In this document: positions 13,913 to 23,425 of the stretch, in pieces | How the letters are laid out: each line of letters begins with the position of its first letter | How positions within the stretch are numbered: the stretch's first letter is position 1 | Origin: Amycolatopsis lexingtonensis | Lineage (GTDB): Bacteria; Actinomycetota; Actinomycetes; Mycobacteriales; Pseudonocardiaceae | DNA length: 64,000 nt | Reading direction: 5' to 3' | NCBI RefSeq assembly: GCF_014873755.1 | Contig: NZ_JADBEG010000001.1 | Coordinates: forward strand, 6,918,501-6,982,500 | Notes under the pieces: model-generated | The model's database searches: none | What the model was told of the DNA's origin: nothing | What the model saw: only the letters and a program-made list of their open reading frames with translations | Program-made: the position numbers and the translations under genes

Positions 13913-16570
13913 GGTGAGGGTCCGCGGCCGGATGGCGTTGGCCCGGTCGACCAGCTCGACGCGCTGTTCGACCGTGCCCGCCAGTCGCGCCAGCGCCCGG
14001 TAGCACCGCTCGAGGCCGAACCGCAGCTCACGCTCCTCGAACGCGCACCCCAGCACCCGCGCGCCCGGCGTCGGCCGCCCCTGCTTGAGCCACTCGTGCG
14101 CGGCTTCGAGCACGTTCGCGGTGAGCCGGGTGCGGCGCTCGATGTCCAGGCGGAGCCGTTCGAGCCGGGCCGACGCGTCGAGCAGGTCGTGCTCGGTCAC
14201 CGGGGTCTCGCGGCCCTTGGCCTTGGTCACCGTGGTCTTGATCTTGATCGCCGCGACCTGTGCGTCGACGTAGTGGGTGGACGACGGCGGCACGGTCTCG
14301 AGCACCTCGACCGCGCTGGAGCGCGCCCCCTGCGCCAGGTACACGCGGGCGAGGCCGAAGGCGGCGCTGACGTAGGTGCGGTCGGTCCGCCAGACCAGCT
14401 CGTAGAACCGCGCGGCGGCGAAGTAGTCCCCGACGCCTTCGGCGCTGACGCCGAGCGCGAGCTTCGGCGCGACCTCGCCGGGCAGGTCGTCGTACACCGC
14501 TTCGAAGGCGACGTGCGCGACCCGCGACCGGCCGCCGGCCAGCTCGATCAGGCCGCGGTACCAGTCGATGCGCCAGTCGTGCGGGAACCCGTTCTTGATC
14601 GCCAGGTACTGCGCGGCCTGCAGCTGCCGCTGCGCCTCCGCCAGCTCGCCCAGCTCGATCCGGGCCCGCACGATCCGCAGCCGGACCTCGATCGACTCCC
14701 GCGGCGCGCCGGAGAGGGCCTCGATGGCGCCGCGCGGTTCGAGCGTGGTCGTCGTGGCGAGCACGCCGGCGGCCGGGTCGTCCGTGTCGACCTGCGGGAT
14801 CGGCAGGCCGGCGACGAACTCGTCGGCCCCGGGCAGCGGCACGCTGGCGCCGGCCTCCGGCACCACCAGCTGCACGCCGAACGTGCGGATCTCCGGGCCG
14901 AACACGGTGGACGCGCCGGGCCGCGGCTTGCCGGTGCCGAGCGCCATGATCTCGCGCAACACCCCGGTGAGCTGGTCGGCCATCTCCTCGGCGGAGAGGA
15001 ACCGCCGGTCCGGGTCGGCGTGCGTCGCGCGCCGCAGGAACCGGTAGTAGGAACCGAAGAGCGCGAACAGCGGGACCGCGTCGGGGCCGGGCAGCGTCGT
15101 CTTGAACTTGGTGGTGTAGCCGGTGAACTCGAAGCTCAGCACGGCGAGCGTGCGCCCGACGGTGAACAGGTCCGACGCGATCGACGCGCCCTGCGTCGGC
15201 AGTTCCGGTGCACTGTAACCGGTCGTGAAGAACAGCGGGCTTTCATAGTCGTCGGTGCGGCGGACCGCGCCCAGGTCGATCAGCTTCAGCTGCTCGTTGG
15301 TCTGGATGACGTTGTCCGGCTTGAGGTCGCAGTAGAGCAGGCCCTGGCTGTGCAGGTAACCCATGGCGGGCAGGATCTCCAGCCCGTACGCGATGACCTG
15401 ACCGATCGGCAGCGGCTCCGGGCGGCGGCTTTCCCGGTGGTGCGCCAGCGCGAGCTGCCGCAGCGACTGGCCGCCGACGTACTCCATGACGATGTAGCCG
15501 GTGGTCGTGCCGCTGTGCGCGTCCGGGTGCTGCACGAAGTTGTGGATCTTGACGATGTTCGGGTGCTCGACCTCGGCGAGGAACCGCTGCTCGTTGGCCG
15601 CGGCCGCCATCGCCGTCGCGTCACCGGTGTCGATCAGTCCTTTGAGGACGACCCAGCGGTCGCTGACGTTGTGGTCCTGCGCCAGGTAGATCCAGCCCAG
15701 CCCGCCGTAGGCGATCGCGCCGAGCACTTCGTACTGGCCGCCGACGAGCTCGTGCGGCTGCAGCTTCGGGAGGAACGAGAACGGCGTCGCGCAGTTCTCG
15801 CACTTCCCTTCCGGGGAACCGGGTTTGCCGTCCTTGCCGCGGCCGACCTTCGCGGCGCAGTTGCCGCAGAAGCGCTTTTCCTCCGACACCACCGGGTTCG
15901 TCAGCACCGCCGAAGCGGGGTCGCGCGCGGGCACCGGCGGGACTTCGACCAGCCCGGCGCCGAGCCGGCCGCGGCGCGAGCGCGACGTCCGCGAAGACGT
16001 CCGCCGCGAGGTACCGGGGAACGAGCCGGACCGGGAGTCCGAGCCGCTGCCGGTTCCCGTGCCCGTACCGGTGCCGGTGTGCCGTCCTTCGCTGGTGCGC
16101 TCGGGCAGCACGCTTTCGGTGCCCGGGTCCGGCAGCGGGGTGCCGGGGCCGGTGTCGGGCCGCGGCACCGGCGGCATGATGCTCTGGGTTTCCGGCGCCG
16201 GCGACGCGAGCACGCTCGTCAGCTGCGGTTCGTCGGGCTGCGGCGGGCGGACTGCCTGCGTCGGCACCGGCTGGACCGGCGGCAGCACGGGGTTCATGCT
16301 GCCCGGCGGCTTGGTCGGGTCGTCCGCGCCCGGGATCGGCGCGCCACGCGGCGGCGTCGGCGGGCGGCGCACGGGCGCGTGGAAGACGGTCTCCTCGCCG
16401 CGGGCGGGCTCACCGCGGGACGGCTCGCCGTCGTCGAGGCGGCCCGAGATCGACGGCTCCGGCGTCTCCCACCGCACCGGTGGTGGCGGCTGCCAGCTGC
16501 TGCCCGGCGTGGCCACCTGCTTCTCGTCGTCCGGCGCGGCGTGCCGAGGACGGCGCGGTTCCTCCGACAC
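13910..16570 (-). CDS. pknG: serine/threonine protein kinase PknG
   Basis: Soluble kinase that, in mycobacteria and corynebacteria, phosphorylates GarA/OdhI in response to amino acids and so controls 2-oxoglutarate dehydrogenase and glutamate metabolism. Of 886 residues, 1-230 are a Pro/Ser/Thr/Gly-rich disordered region; a rubredoxin-like metal site follows (Cys235, Cys238, Cys257, Cys260), then the kinase domain with Lys310, catalytic CDLKPDN (Asp415) and DLG (432-434), and a C-terminal TPR domain. The disordered N-terminus is well longer than in M. tuberculosis. It is last in glnX-glnH-pknG, 55 bp after glnH. Confidence 0.97.
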   Translation of the reverse strand: MSEEPRRPRHAAPDDEKQVATPGSSWQPPPPVRWETPEPSISGRLDDGEPSRGEPARGEETVFHAPVRRPPTPPRGAPIPGADDPTKPPGSMNPVLPPVQPVPTQAVRPPQPDEPQLTSVLASPAPETQSIMPPVPRPDTGPGTPLPDPGTESVLPERTSEGRHTGTGTGTGTGSGSDSRSGSFPGTSRRTSSRTSRSRRGRLGAGLVEVPPVPARDPASAVLTNPVVSEEKRFCGNCAAKVGRGKDGKPGSPEGKCENCATPFSFLPKLQPHELVGGQYEVLGAIAYGGLGWIYLAQDHNVSDRWVVLKGLIDTGDATAMAAAANEQRFLAEVEHPNIVKIHNFVQHPDAHSGTTTGYIVMEYVGGQSLRQLALAHHRESRRPEPLPIGQVIAYGLEILPAMGYLHSQGLLYCDLKPDNVIQTNEQLKLIDLGAVRRTDDYESPLFFTTGYSAPELPTQGASIASDLFTVGRTLAVLSFEFTGYTTKFKTTLPGPDAVPLFALFGSYYRFLRRATHADPDRRFLSAEEMADQLTGVLREIMALGTGKPRPGASTVFGPEIRTFGVQLVVPEAGASVPLPGADEFVAGLPIPQVDTDDPAAGVLATTTTLEPRGAIEALSGAPRESIEVRLRIVRARIELGELAEAQRQLQAAQYLAIKNGFPHDWRIDWYRGLIELAGGRSRVAHVAFEAVYDDLPGEVAPKLALGVSAEGVGDYFAAARFYELVWRTDRTYVSAAFGLARVYLAQGARSSAVEVLETVPPSSTHYVDAQVAAIKIKTTVTKAKGRETPVTEHDLLDASARLERLRLDIERRTRLTANVLEAAHEWLKQGRPTPGARVLGCAFEERELRFGLERCYRALARLAGTVEQRVELVDRANAIRPRTLT

Positions 16571-16625
16571 TGCTACCTCCCAGATCCCCGCCGACGTGCG
16601 GGAACCGATCCTAGTCGCGATCCGC

Positions 16626-17600
16626 TCACTGGTACTGCGCCTGCGGCGGCGAGGCCGGCCCCAGCGACGACTCGACCCAGTGGCGGTAGCTGTTCTGCCA
16701 GGCGCCGCTGTTGCGGATGTTCTCGAGCACGGCGTTGACGAACTTGACCATGTCCTCGTTGTCCTTCGGCACGCCGATGCCGTAGTTCTCCTGCGTGAAC
16801 TGGTCGCCGACGACCTGCAGCGTCGGGTCCTGCGCGGCCATCCCGGCGAGGATCGTGTCGTCGGTCGAAACCGCGTCGACCTGGCCCTGCTGGAGCATCA
16901 CCAGGCAGTCCGACCAGTTGTCGACCGAGATCGCCTGCGGCTTGGCCGGGTCCGTCGCGATCTTCGCCAGCGACGTCGACTTCTTCGCCGCGCACACCTT
17001 CTTGCCGCTCAGGTCGGCCAGCTTGGTCGCCTTCGACTCCTTCGTCACCAGCAGCCGCTGCCCGGCGACGTAGTACACGGAGGAGAACTGGACGTCCTTC
17101 TTGCGCGCGCAGGTGATGCTGTAGGTCCGCACGACGATGTCGACCTGGTGCTGCATCAGGACGTCCTGGCGCTGCGACGACGTGATCGCGCGGAACTGGA
17201 CGCGGCCTTCGGGCGCGCCGAAGATCGAGCGGGCGATCTCGTTGACGAGGTCGATGTCGAAGCCCTCGAGGTTGCCCGAGGTCGGGTTGCGGAAGCCGAA
17301 CAGGTAGGTGGTCTGGTCGACGCCGGCGATGAGCTTGCCGCGTTCCTTGATCTTCGCCATGGTCGAGCCGTCGGGGATCGCCGTGCCCTTGTCCGGCTGC
17401 AGGCTGGCCAGGGGGTTGCAGCTGGTGTCGCTGCCCCCGCCGGCGGCCGCGTCCGGCCCGCCCACGTGCGCGGGCTGGGGCCAGGCGGCGTTGCCGACCG
17501 GGGCCGGGTCGACCGGCTTCCCGGGACTGCCGCAGGACGCCACCAGCAGCGCGACGACCGCCAGCACGCCCGCCCGGACCGTGTTCCCCCGCCTGCTCAC
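16626..17600 (-). CDS. glnH: glutamate-binding lipoprotein GlnH
   Basis: Periplasmic-type amino-acid binding protein (SBP_bac_3 fold), 324 residues. Signal and lipobox VASC place the lipidated residue at Cys23; the domain starts near GTAIPDGSTMAKIKERGKLIAGVDQ. In mycobacteria GlnH binds Asp/Glu and passes the signal through GlnX to PknG rather than feeding an ABC permease. No permease or ATPase gene is present here, which agrees. The GTG start at 17600 overlaps the glnX stop by 4 bp (GTGA), so translation is coupled. Confidence 0.95.
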   Translation of the reverse strand: MSRRGNTVRAGVLAVVALLVASCGSPGKPVDPAPVGNAAWPQPAHVGGPDAAAGGGSDTSCNPLASLQPDKGTAIPDGSTMAKIKERGKLIAGVDQTTYLFGFRNPTSGNLEGFDIDLVNEIARSIFGAPEGRVQFRAITSSQRQDVLMQHQVDIVVRTYSITCARKKDVQFSSVYYVAGQRLLVTKESKATKLADLSGKKVCAAKKSTSLAKIATDPAKPQAISVDNWSDCLVMLQQGQVDAVSTDDTILAGMAAQDPTLQVVGDQFTQENYGIGVPKDNEDMVKFVNAVLENIRNSGAWQNSYRHWVESSLGPASPPQAQYQ

Positions 17601-19003
17601 CGGTACTCCCTCAGTCGCTCCCGGATCCCCATGGTGACACCCGCCGCGGCGACGACCGCGAGCACGGCCAGGCCGGGGGCCAGCAGCGTCAGCGCGCGGT
17701 CGCCGTTGTGGGTGTCGTCGAGGAATTCCTGCCTGCCGACATCGATGGCCGCCTGGAGGCTGTCGTCGAGCCGCCGGAACGCCGGGGCCGAGCCGTCGGT
17801 CTTGTCCTCCAGCACGGCGAAGTCGACGGCTTCCTGGTACTGGCCGGCGTCGTCCTGGGAACGGACTTCCTTGTGCGCCTTCAGCCAGTCGTTCGCGGCC
17901 TTCACCGCGTCGGCGACCTTCGTGGCGCCTTCGCCGTCCTGGATGAGGCCGCGGGCTTCGCCGAGCAGGCCGCCCTGTCCGTCCGGGCCGACCAGCTGGG
18001 CCGCGTTGGTGCCGAAGTCCTTCTCGTACGCGGCGCCGTCACCGCGCGCGACCAGCGTGAGCGTCTCGTCGGCGCGGGCCTGCAGCGCGGCGATGCGCGC
18101 GCGGACCAGCACGTCGACGCGGTGCGAGCCGTCGTCCTGGCCGCTGCCGACCAGGCTGCCCTGCACGATCAGCGCGACCGCGCCCCACAGCAGCGAGACC
18201 ACGACGGCGGCCGTCGCGACGACGAGCCCGACGTTGAGCAGCCGGTTGGTGCGCTTGGTCAGGTAGACCTGGGCGGCGATCAGCGCGGCCAGCAGCGCGA
18301 CGACCAGGATCGTGGCGAGCCACGGGAATCCGGTGGCACTGTCCTGCTCGTCGATCAGCCGCTCGGTGTCGACGCGGTAGAGGTCCTGTGCGGCGGGCAG
18401 GATCTTCGCCCGCATCAGCTCGGAGGCCTCGCGGAGGTAGGACGCGCCGACCGGGTAGCCGAGGCGGTTGTTCGCCCGGGCCGTCTCGACGAGCCCGGTG
18501 TAGACGGGCAGCGACTGGTTGAGGACGTCGACCGGGGCGGCCGCGTCGGCGACGTCGGAAGCGTCGGAGGCGGCCTTCGCGAGCGCGGCGCCGGCTTCGG
18601 CGATGTCGCGCTCGTAGCGCTGGCGGAGCTCCGGCGGCTCGGTGCCGATGGAGAGGAACGCGCTCGCGGCGGTCGCGTCGGCGTCCGAGAGCGAGCGGTA
18701 GACCTGCTGCGCGGCGGCGGCGAGCGGCTCGCGGTGGTCGATGACGCCGCTGATGGTGTCGTCGCGGTTCTGCACCGAGAGCGTCGCGACCAGCCCGGCG
18801 AGGAGGGACAGGAGCACCAGGCCGACGGCGATGACGGTGAGGCGGCCGGGGGTCGTCGCGGCGGACCGGATGATCGCGCGGACGCCCTGTCCCGGCAGGT
18901 CCAGCAGCCCCAGCAGACCGCTGCGACCCCCGCTTTCCGGTGGCGGCGGCGGGGGTCCCGGCGCGGGCGCCGTCGGACCCGGGGCCGTCGCAGTGCTGGT
19001 CAT
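17597..19003 (-). CDS. glnX: transmembrane sensor GlnX
   Basis: Membrane partner of the GlnH-PknG pathway, 468 residues. A Pro-rich cytosolic N-terminus is followed by a first membrane helix (LTVIAVGLVLLSLLAGLVATL), an extracytoplasmic helical domain of about 150 residues, two closely spaced helices, a second external helical domain and a last membrane helix near the C-terminus (LTLLAPGLAVLAVVAAAGV). Lengths and order match the actinobacterial GlnX family. Start chosen at ATG 19003, with GGGGAGGAA upstream; the open frame to 19072 has no such site. Confidence 0.93.
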   Translation of the reverse strand: MTSTATAPGPTAPAPGPPPPPPESGGRSGLLGLLDLPGQGVRAIIRSAATTPGRLTVIAVGLVLLSLLAGLVATLSVQNRDDTISGVIDHREPLAAAAQQVYRSLSDADATAASAFLSIGTEPPELRQRYERDIAEAGAALAKAASDASDVADAAAPVDVLNQSLPVYTGLVETARANNRLGYPVGASYLREASELMRAKILPAAQDLYRVDTERLIDEQDSATGFPWLATILVVALLAALIAAQVYLTKRTNRLLNVGLVVATAAVVVSLLWGAVALIVQGSLVGSGQDDGSHRVDVLVRARIAALQARADETLTLVARGDGAAYEKDFGTNAAQLVGPDGQGGLLGEARGLIQDGEGATKVADAVKAANDWLKAHKEVRSQDDAGQYQEAVDFAVLEDKTDGSAPAFRRLDDSLQAAIDVGRQEFLDDTHNGDRALTLLAPGLAVLAVVAAAGVTMGIRERLREYR

Positions 19004-19097
19004 CCCCGATTCCTCCCCAAAAGCGGTACCCGCAGAAGGTAGCCGGTCCGCCGTCCGAGCGGGCACCGGCACCGCCCGCTGTCATCAGCACGTGATC

Positions 19098-20219
19098 TCA
19101 CGCCCGCACCTCGGCCAGGACGCGCCACTGACCGCCGTCGGGACCGGCGTCCAGGGTGCCACCGGCCAGCGCGAGCCGCTCCCGCATCCCCGCCAACCCG
19201 AAACCTTCACCTGTTCGAGTGACACCGAGGGTATTGCGGACGTCGAGCCGGACGGTCTCGGGCGCGTAGCTCAGCCGCACCTCGACGTCCGCCCCCGGTG
19301 CGTGCTTGCCCGCGTTCGTCAGCGCTTCCCGCGCGGTGCCGGCGAGCGCGACGACCACCGCGGACGGCAGCGGCCGCGGCTCGCCACCGGCGTCGAAGGT
19401 GACGGACACGCCGTGGTCGCGGGCGTGCGCGGCGGCGGCCGCGGCGAGGACGTCGGCCAAGGGCGGGATGTCCCGCCGGAGCGCGGCGACGGCGTCACGC
19501 GCTTCGGCGAGCCCGTCGGCGGCAAGCCGGCGCGACCGCTTGACCGACCGCAGCGCACCGTCCACATCGGACTTTTCCGCGAGCAGCGCCTCGGCCAGTT
19601 CGAGCTGGACCCCCAGTGCCCCCAGCGAATGCGCCAGGACGTCGTGGAGTTCGCGGGCGATCCGGGTGCGTTCGTCGAGCGCGGCGGCGCGCGCGTGTTC
19701 GGCCTGCGCGAGCCGTGTCTGTTCGAGCAGCGCTTCGGCCTGTTTCGCCTGCACCTCGTACTGGCGGCGGTTGAGCCCGACGAGGACGAGCAGCAGCAGG
19801 ACCGCCGCGTCGACGACGCTCTGCCCACCGAGGAAGTGCGACGTCACCGCGAGGGCGATGTCCAGTAGGCCGATGCCGAGGATCACGCCGACGCCGACCG
19901 CGGTGAGCGTCGCGAGCCTGCCGAGCGCGATGGCGGACAGGATGATCGCCGAGGAGTCCCCGGCCTGGCCGACGAGCGCGGCCGGCAGCGCGCTCGCGAC
20001 GGCGAGCAGCGCGGCGGCCGTCTTCGGCAGCCGCGGCGAGAGGACGACGAAGCCGAGCCAGCAGGCGCTCGCGACGCCGTAGGCGGCCCAGACCCGCGGG
20101 TCCGGCTCGCGTGCGGTGAGCAGCGTCACGGCGAAGAAGAGCGTGCCGAGCAGCTGCACCACGAGCCAGCTCGGCGCGATGGTGTCCGGCAGCAGGGGAC
20201 GTTTCGGCACGCCCCTCAT
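19098..20219 (-). CDS. two-component sensor histidine kinase (HisKA_3 type)
   Basis: A 373-residue kinase of the NarL/DesK-linked class. About five membrane segments fill residues 18-150, a coiled linker follows, then the dimerisation motif ERTRIARELHDVLAHSLG (phospho-acceptor His192) and a HATPase_c domain (N-box REALTNAGKHA, G-box GEGFGLAGMRERL). No sensory domain is visible, so the membrane helices may sense directly. These kinases almost always sit beside a LuxR-type response regulator gene; none is present here. It starts 10 bp after the upstream GAF-regulator gene and probably shares its transcript. Confidence 0.92.
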   Translation of the reverse strand: MRGVPKRPLLPDTIAPSWLVVQLLGTLFFAVTLLTAREPDPRVWAAYGVASACWLGFVVLSPRLPKTAAALLAVASALPAALVGQAGDSSAIILSAIALGRLATLTAVGVGVILGIGLLDIALAVTSHFLGGQSVVDAAVLLLLVLVGLNRRQYEVQAKQAEALLEQTRLAQAEHARAAALDERTRIARELHDVLAHSLGALGVQLELAEALLAEKSDVDGALRSVKRSRRLAADGLAEARDAVAALRRDIPPLADVLAAAAAAHARDHGVSVTFDAGGEPRPLPSAVVVALAGTAREALTNAGKHAPGADVEVRLSYAPETVRLDVRNTLGVTRTGEGFGLAGMRERLALAGGTLDAGPDGGQWRVLAEVRA

Positions 20220-20229
20220 CTTTCCCGGA

Positions 20230-21492
20230 TCAGCCTCGGATCGCCGGAGCCAGGGAATGCGGGAGCACGGCTTCGGGGTCCGGCGGCCGCCGGACCAGCA
20301 CCTCGACGTCGTCGGCGAAGCGGTACGGCTTCGCGTCGAGGATGCCGCCGAAGTGGCGGCGCAGCCGGGACATCTCGGCGCGGACGGTGACCGTGCGGCC
20401 GGCGTCGCCGAACAGGTCGGCCGACAGCTCGGAGGCCGACCGGCCGTCGCGGTGGCTGGCCAGCACGTACAGCATTTCGGCGTGGCGCGGGCTGAGCCGG
20501 TGCGTCCAGGTGCCGGTGGCGCCGGCCACGGTCAGCTCGGGCTCGCGCGGCGACCGGACGTCGAGCACGACGCGGGTGGGCGGCGCGGCGTCGTCCTCGG
20601 CCGGCCGGATCAGCCAGCCGCCGGGAACGGGCTCGACGGCGCAGTTGCCGTACGCGGGCAGCCAGACGCGGCCGGGCTTGAGGCCGGTGGGCAGCGCGAT
20701 CCGGTCGACCGGCGCGAGGCCGGCGGCCGCGGCGACCCAGCCGTGCTCGTCGGCCACCACGGCCGGCCCGCCGACCTTGCCGAGCACGGGCGCGGCGAAG
20801 CCCCGCAGCCGCTCGAGCTCGGTGAGATGCGCGGTGCGCAGCTGCGCCTGCGCGAGCCGCGTCACGGCGTCGACCAGCGCCAACGTCGTCGCGTGGACGG
20901 TCGGGGCCGGACCGGAGAGGTCGACGACGCCGAGGAGCTTGCCGTCCCGCGGATCGTGCAGCGGCGCGGCGGCGCACGTCCAGGAGTGCTGGGCGCGGAC
21001 GTAGTGCTCGGCGGAGTAGACCTGGACCGGGCGGCGCGCGACCAGCGCGGTGCCGATCGCGTTGGTGCCGACGGACTCTTCCCGCCAGTCGACGCCTTCG
21101 ACGAACCCGAGCCCGTCGGCGCGGCGGCGGACCGCGGCGCTGCCGTCGCGCCAGAGCACCTGGCCGCCCGCGTCGACGATCACCATGATGTGCGCGGCCT
21201 GCTCGGCGAGGGTGAGCAGGCCACCGCGCAGCGTCGGCAGGGCTTCGGCCAGCCCGCTCGTGCGGCGGCGGCTCTCCAGCTCTTCGGCAGTCAGGATTGG
21301 CGCGGGCGCGCGGCCTTCGGGGTCCACGCCGAGCCGGCGCATCCGTTGCCAGGACGCGCCGATGACCGCCCGCGGGCGGCTGGGCAGGGCTTTCCCGGCC
21401 AGGGCCGCTTCGTGCACCTGCGCGAGGACACGGGCGTGCCGCCGGGGGTCCACCCCGGCCGGCAACGCTGCCTCGAGGTCTCGCTGACCCAA
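20230..21492 (-). CDS. acoR: GAF-domain transcriptional regulator (AcoR-like)
   Basis: A 420-residue regulator with an N-terminal helical region (RPRAVIGASWQRMRRLGVDP), a GAF ligand-binding domain (about 90-215, with EESVGTNAIGTAL and APLHDPRDGKLLGVVDLSG) and a C-terminal DNA-binding region (RLSPRHAEMLYVLASHRDGRSA, then LFGDAGRTVTVRAEMSRLRRHFG). This is the AcoR plan without the AAA+ module, common in actinobacteria. Position directly after acoXAB suggests it controls them, perhaps sensing acetoin or a related metabolite. TTG start at 21492 with AAGGAG six bases upstream. Confidence 0.88.
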   Translation of the reverse strand: MGQRDLEAALPAGVDPRRHARVLAQVHEAALAGKALPSRPRAVIGASWQRMRRLGVDPEGRAPAPILTAEELESRRRTSGLAEALPTLRGGLLTLAEQAAHIMVIVDAGGQVLWRDGSAAVRRRADGLGFVEGVDWREESVGTNAIGTALVARRPVQVYSAEHYVRAQHSWTCAAAPLHDPRDGKLLGVVDLSGPAPTVHATTLALVDAVTRLAQAQLRTAHLTELERLRGFAAPVLGKVGGPAVVADEHGWVAAAAGLAPVDRIALPTGLKPGRVWLPAYGNCAVEPVPGGWLIRPAEDDAAPPTRVVLDVRSPREPELTVAGATGTWTHRLSPRHAEMLYVLASHRDGRSASELSADLFGDAGRTVTVRAEMSRLRRHFGGILDAKPYRFADDVEVLVRRPPDPEAVLPHSLAPAIRG

Positions 21493-21571
21493 CCGCCACT
21501 CCTTGCGCTCTGCCGCCTCAGTCTGCCTTTTCGATCCGGTGATCGGAAGGTGGCGACAATCTCGCTGAGCG

Positions 21572-22513
21572 TCAGCGCCGGTACGCCACGACCGCCTTCG
21601 CGGCGTTGAGGACCTTCTGCGCGTCCGGGATGTAGAGGTCTTCGAGCGCGTCGGAGAACGGCACCGGCGTGTGCGGCGGCGTCACCATCTCGATCGGCGC
21701 CCGCAGCGAGCCGAACGCCGCCTTCGCGACGAGCGCCGAGATGTCCGTGGCCAGGTTGCATCGCGGCGGCGCTTCGTCGACGACGACCAGCCGTCCGGTC
21801 TTCCGGACGCTCTCCAGGATCGTCCCGGTGTCGAGCGGGCTGGTGGTGCGCGGGTCGATGATCTCGGCTTCGACGCCGGCGGCCTCGAGTTCGGTCGCGG
21901 CTCCTTCGGCCATGGCGACCATGCGGCCGATCGCGACGATGGTGACGTCGCCGCCGTCGCGGACGACGTTCGCCTGGCCGAACGGGATCGTGTAGCTCTC
22001 CTGCGGGACGTCGCCGCTGGTGTCGTACAACGCCTTGTGCTCGCAGAAGATCACCGGGTCGTCGTCCCGGATCGACTGGACGAGCAGGCCTTTCGCCTCG
22101 TACGGGCTCGACGGGACGACGACCTTCAGCCCCGGGATGTGCGTGAAGATCGGGTACAGGCACTGCGAATGCTGCGCGGCGGCCCGCAACCCGGCGCCGT
22201 ACACCGTGCGGATGACGACCGGTGTGCGGGCGTTGCCGCCGAACACGTACCGGAACTTGGCGGCCTGGTTGAAGATCTGGTCGAAGCCGACGCCCATGGA
22301 GCCGAGTTCCGCGACCGGCCGCTGCCCGCGCGTCGCGGCGCCGATCGCCGCGCCCACGAACGCCGATTCGGAGCTCGGCGTGTCGAGCACCCGGCCGGGG
22401 AACCGGTGGGAGAGGCCCTGGGTGACGCCGAGCACCAGCACCGATTCGTCCCGGGCCAGCTCCTGCGCGAGCGCCTCGTCGATCGCCTCGCGGTAGCTGA
22501 TCGTCCTGGCCAC
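21572..22513 (-). CDS. acoB: acetoin dehydrogenase-type E1 beta subunit
   Basis: A 313-residue E1-beta subunit (transketolase-like pyrimidine-binding and C-terminal domains) of a TPP-dependent 2-oxoacid/acetoin dehydrogenase. Motifs include MGVGFDQIFNQAAKFRY, IFTHIPGLKVVVPSSPYEAKGLL and the C-terminal VVVDEAPPRCN. With AcoA it would cleave acetoin to acetaldehyde and a hydroxyethyl-TPP intermediate; pyruvate or a branched-chain 2-oxoacid remains possible. GTG start at 22513 with GAGGAG upstream, 12 bp after acoA. No E2 or E3 gene follows. Confidence 0.92.
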   Translation of the reverse strand: MARTISYREAIDEALAQELARDESVLVLGVTQGLSHRFPGRVLDTPSSESAFVGAAIGAATRGQRPVAELGSMGVGFDQIFNQAAKFRYVFGGNARTPVVIRTVYGAGLRAAAQHSQCLYPIFTHIPGLKVVVPSSPYEAKGLLVQSIRDDDPVIFCEHKALYDTSGDVPQESYTIPFGQANVVRDGGDVTIVAIGRMVAMAEGAATELEAAGVEAEIIDPRTTSPLDTGTILESVRKTGRLVVVDEAPPRCNLATDISALVAKAAFGSLRAPIEMVTPPHTPVPFSDALEDLYIPDAQKVLNAAKAVVAYRR

Positions 22514-22525
22514 GGCGTGCGCTCC

Positions 22526-23425
22526 TCAGTACGTCACGTAGACGTCGGTCTCGAGGTCTTCCCTCGTGGGTTTCGGCGCGGCCTTCGCCGCCGAGACGGC
22601 GTCCTCGATCAGCTTCGCGACTTCGGCGTCGATGTCGTCCAGGACCGGTTCGCCCAGCTCACCGCGGTCGGTGACGCGGGCCCGGAACCGTTCGAGGCAG
22701 TCGAGGCCCGCGAAGCAGCGGGTGAACTTGACCTCGATCAGCGTCGGCCCGCCGCCTTCGCGGGCGCGTTCGACGGCCTCACCGGCGGCTTCGTGGACGG
22801 CGAAGAAGTCGAACCCGTCGACGATCACGCCCGGCACGCCGAACCCGGCGGCCCGGTCGGCGATGTTGTCCGACGCGACGCACCAGGCACTCGACGTCGC
22901 TTCCGCGTAGCCGTTGTTCTCGGCGACGAAGATCGCGGGAAGGTTCCAGGCGGCCGCGAGGTTCAGCGCCTCCAGCGTCGCACCCTGGTTGCCGGCGCCG
23001 TCGCCGAAGAACGCGACGCCGACACCGCCAGTGTTCTGCTGTTTCGCGGCGAGCGCGGTGCCGCAGATGAGCGGCGGGCCACCGCCGACGATGCCGTTCA
23101 CCCCGAACATGCCCTTGGCGAGGTCGGCGATGTGCGTCGAGCCGCCCTTGCCGTGGCAGGCCCCGGTCTTGCGGCCGTAGATCTCGGCCATCATGGCGTG
23201 GACGTCGACGCCCTTGGCGATGCAGTGGCCGAGACCCCGGTGGGTGCCGGCGATCGCGTCACGGTCGTCGAGGTGGAGGCACACCCCGGTGGCCGAGGCC
23301 TCCTCACCGGCGTAGACGTGCACGAACCCGGGGATTTCGCCGCTCACGCACTCCTGGCGCACCCGCTCTTCGAAGGCCCGGATGGTGCGCATCACGCGGT
23401 ACGCCTCCCGCAGGGTGTCCGTCAT
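22526..23425 (-). CDS. acoA: acetoin dehydrogenase-type E1 alpha subunit
   Basis: A 299-residue E1-alpha subunit. The TPP-Mg motif is GDGAGNQG (141-148) ending with ENNGY (Asn170-Asn171), and the phosphorylation-loop region THRGLGHCIAKG and the HGKGGSTH motif are conserved. It forms a heterotetramer with AcoB. The ATG at 23425 overlaps the acoX stop by 4 bp (ATGA), which fixes the start; an open frame to 23515 runs inside acoX and is spurious. The acetoin assignment rests mainly on linkage to acoX. Confidence 0.93.
   Translation of the reverse strand: MTDTLREAYRVMRTIRAFEERVRQECVSGEIPGFVHVYAGEEASATGVCLHLDDRDAIAGTHRGLGHCIAKGVDVHAMMAEIYGRKTGACHGKGGSTHIADLAKGMFGVNGIVGGGPPLICGTALAAKQQNTGGVGVAFFGDGAGNQGATLEALNLAAAWNLPAIFVAENNGYAEATSSAWCVASDNIADRAAGFGVPGVIVDGFDFFAVHEAAGEAVERAREGGGPTLIEVKFTRCFAGLDCLERFRARVTDRGELGEPVLDDIDAEVAKLIEDAVSAAKAAPKPTREDLETDVYVTY

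Noticed and set aside
14096..16738. 880-residue open frame opposite pknG
   Set aside because: Arg/Asp/Gly-rich composition, no ribosome site or family motif, and a complete PknG on the other strand; an artefact of GC-rich codon bias.
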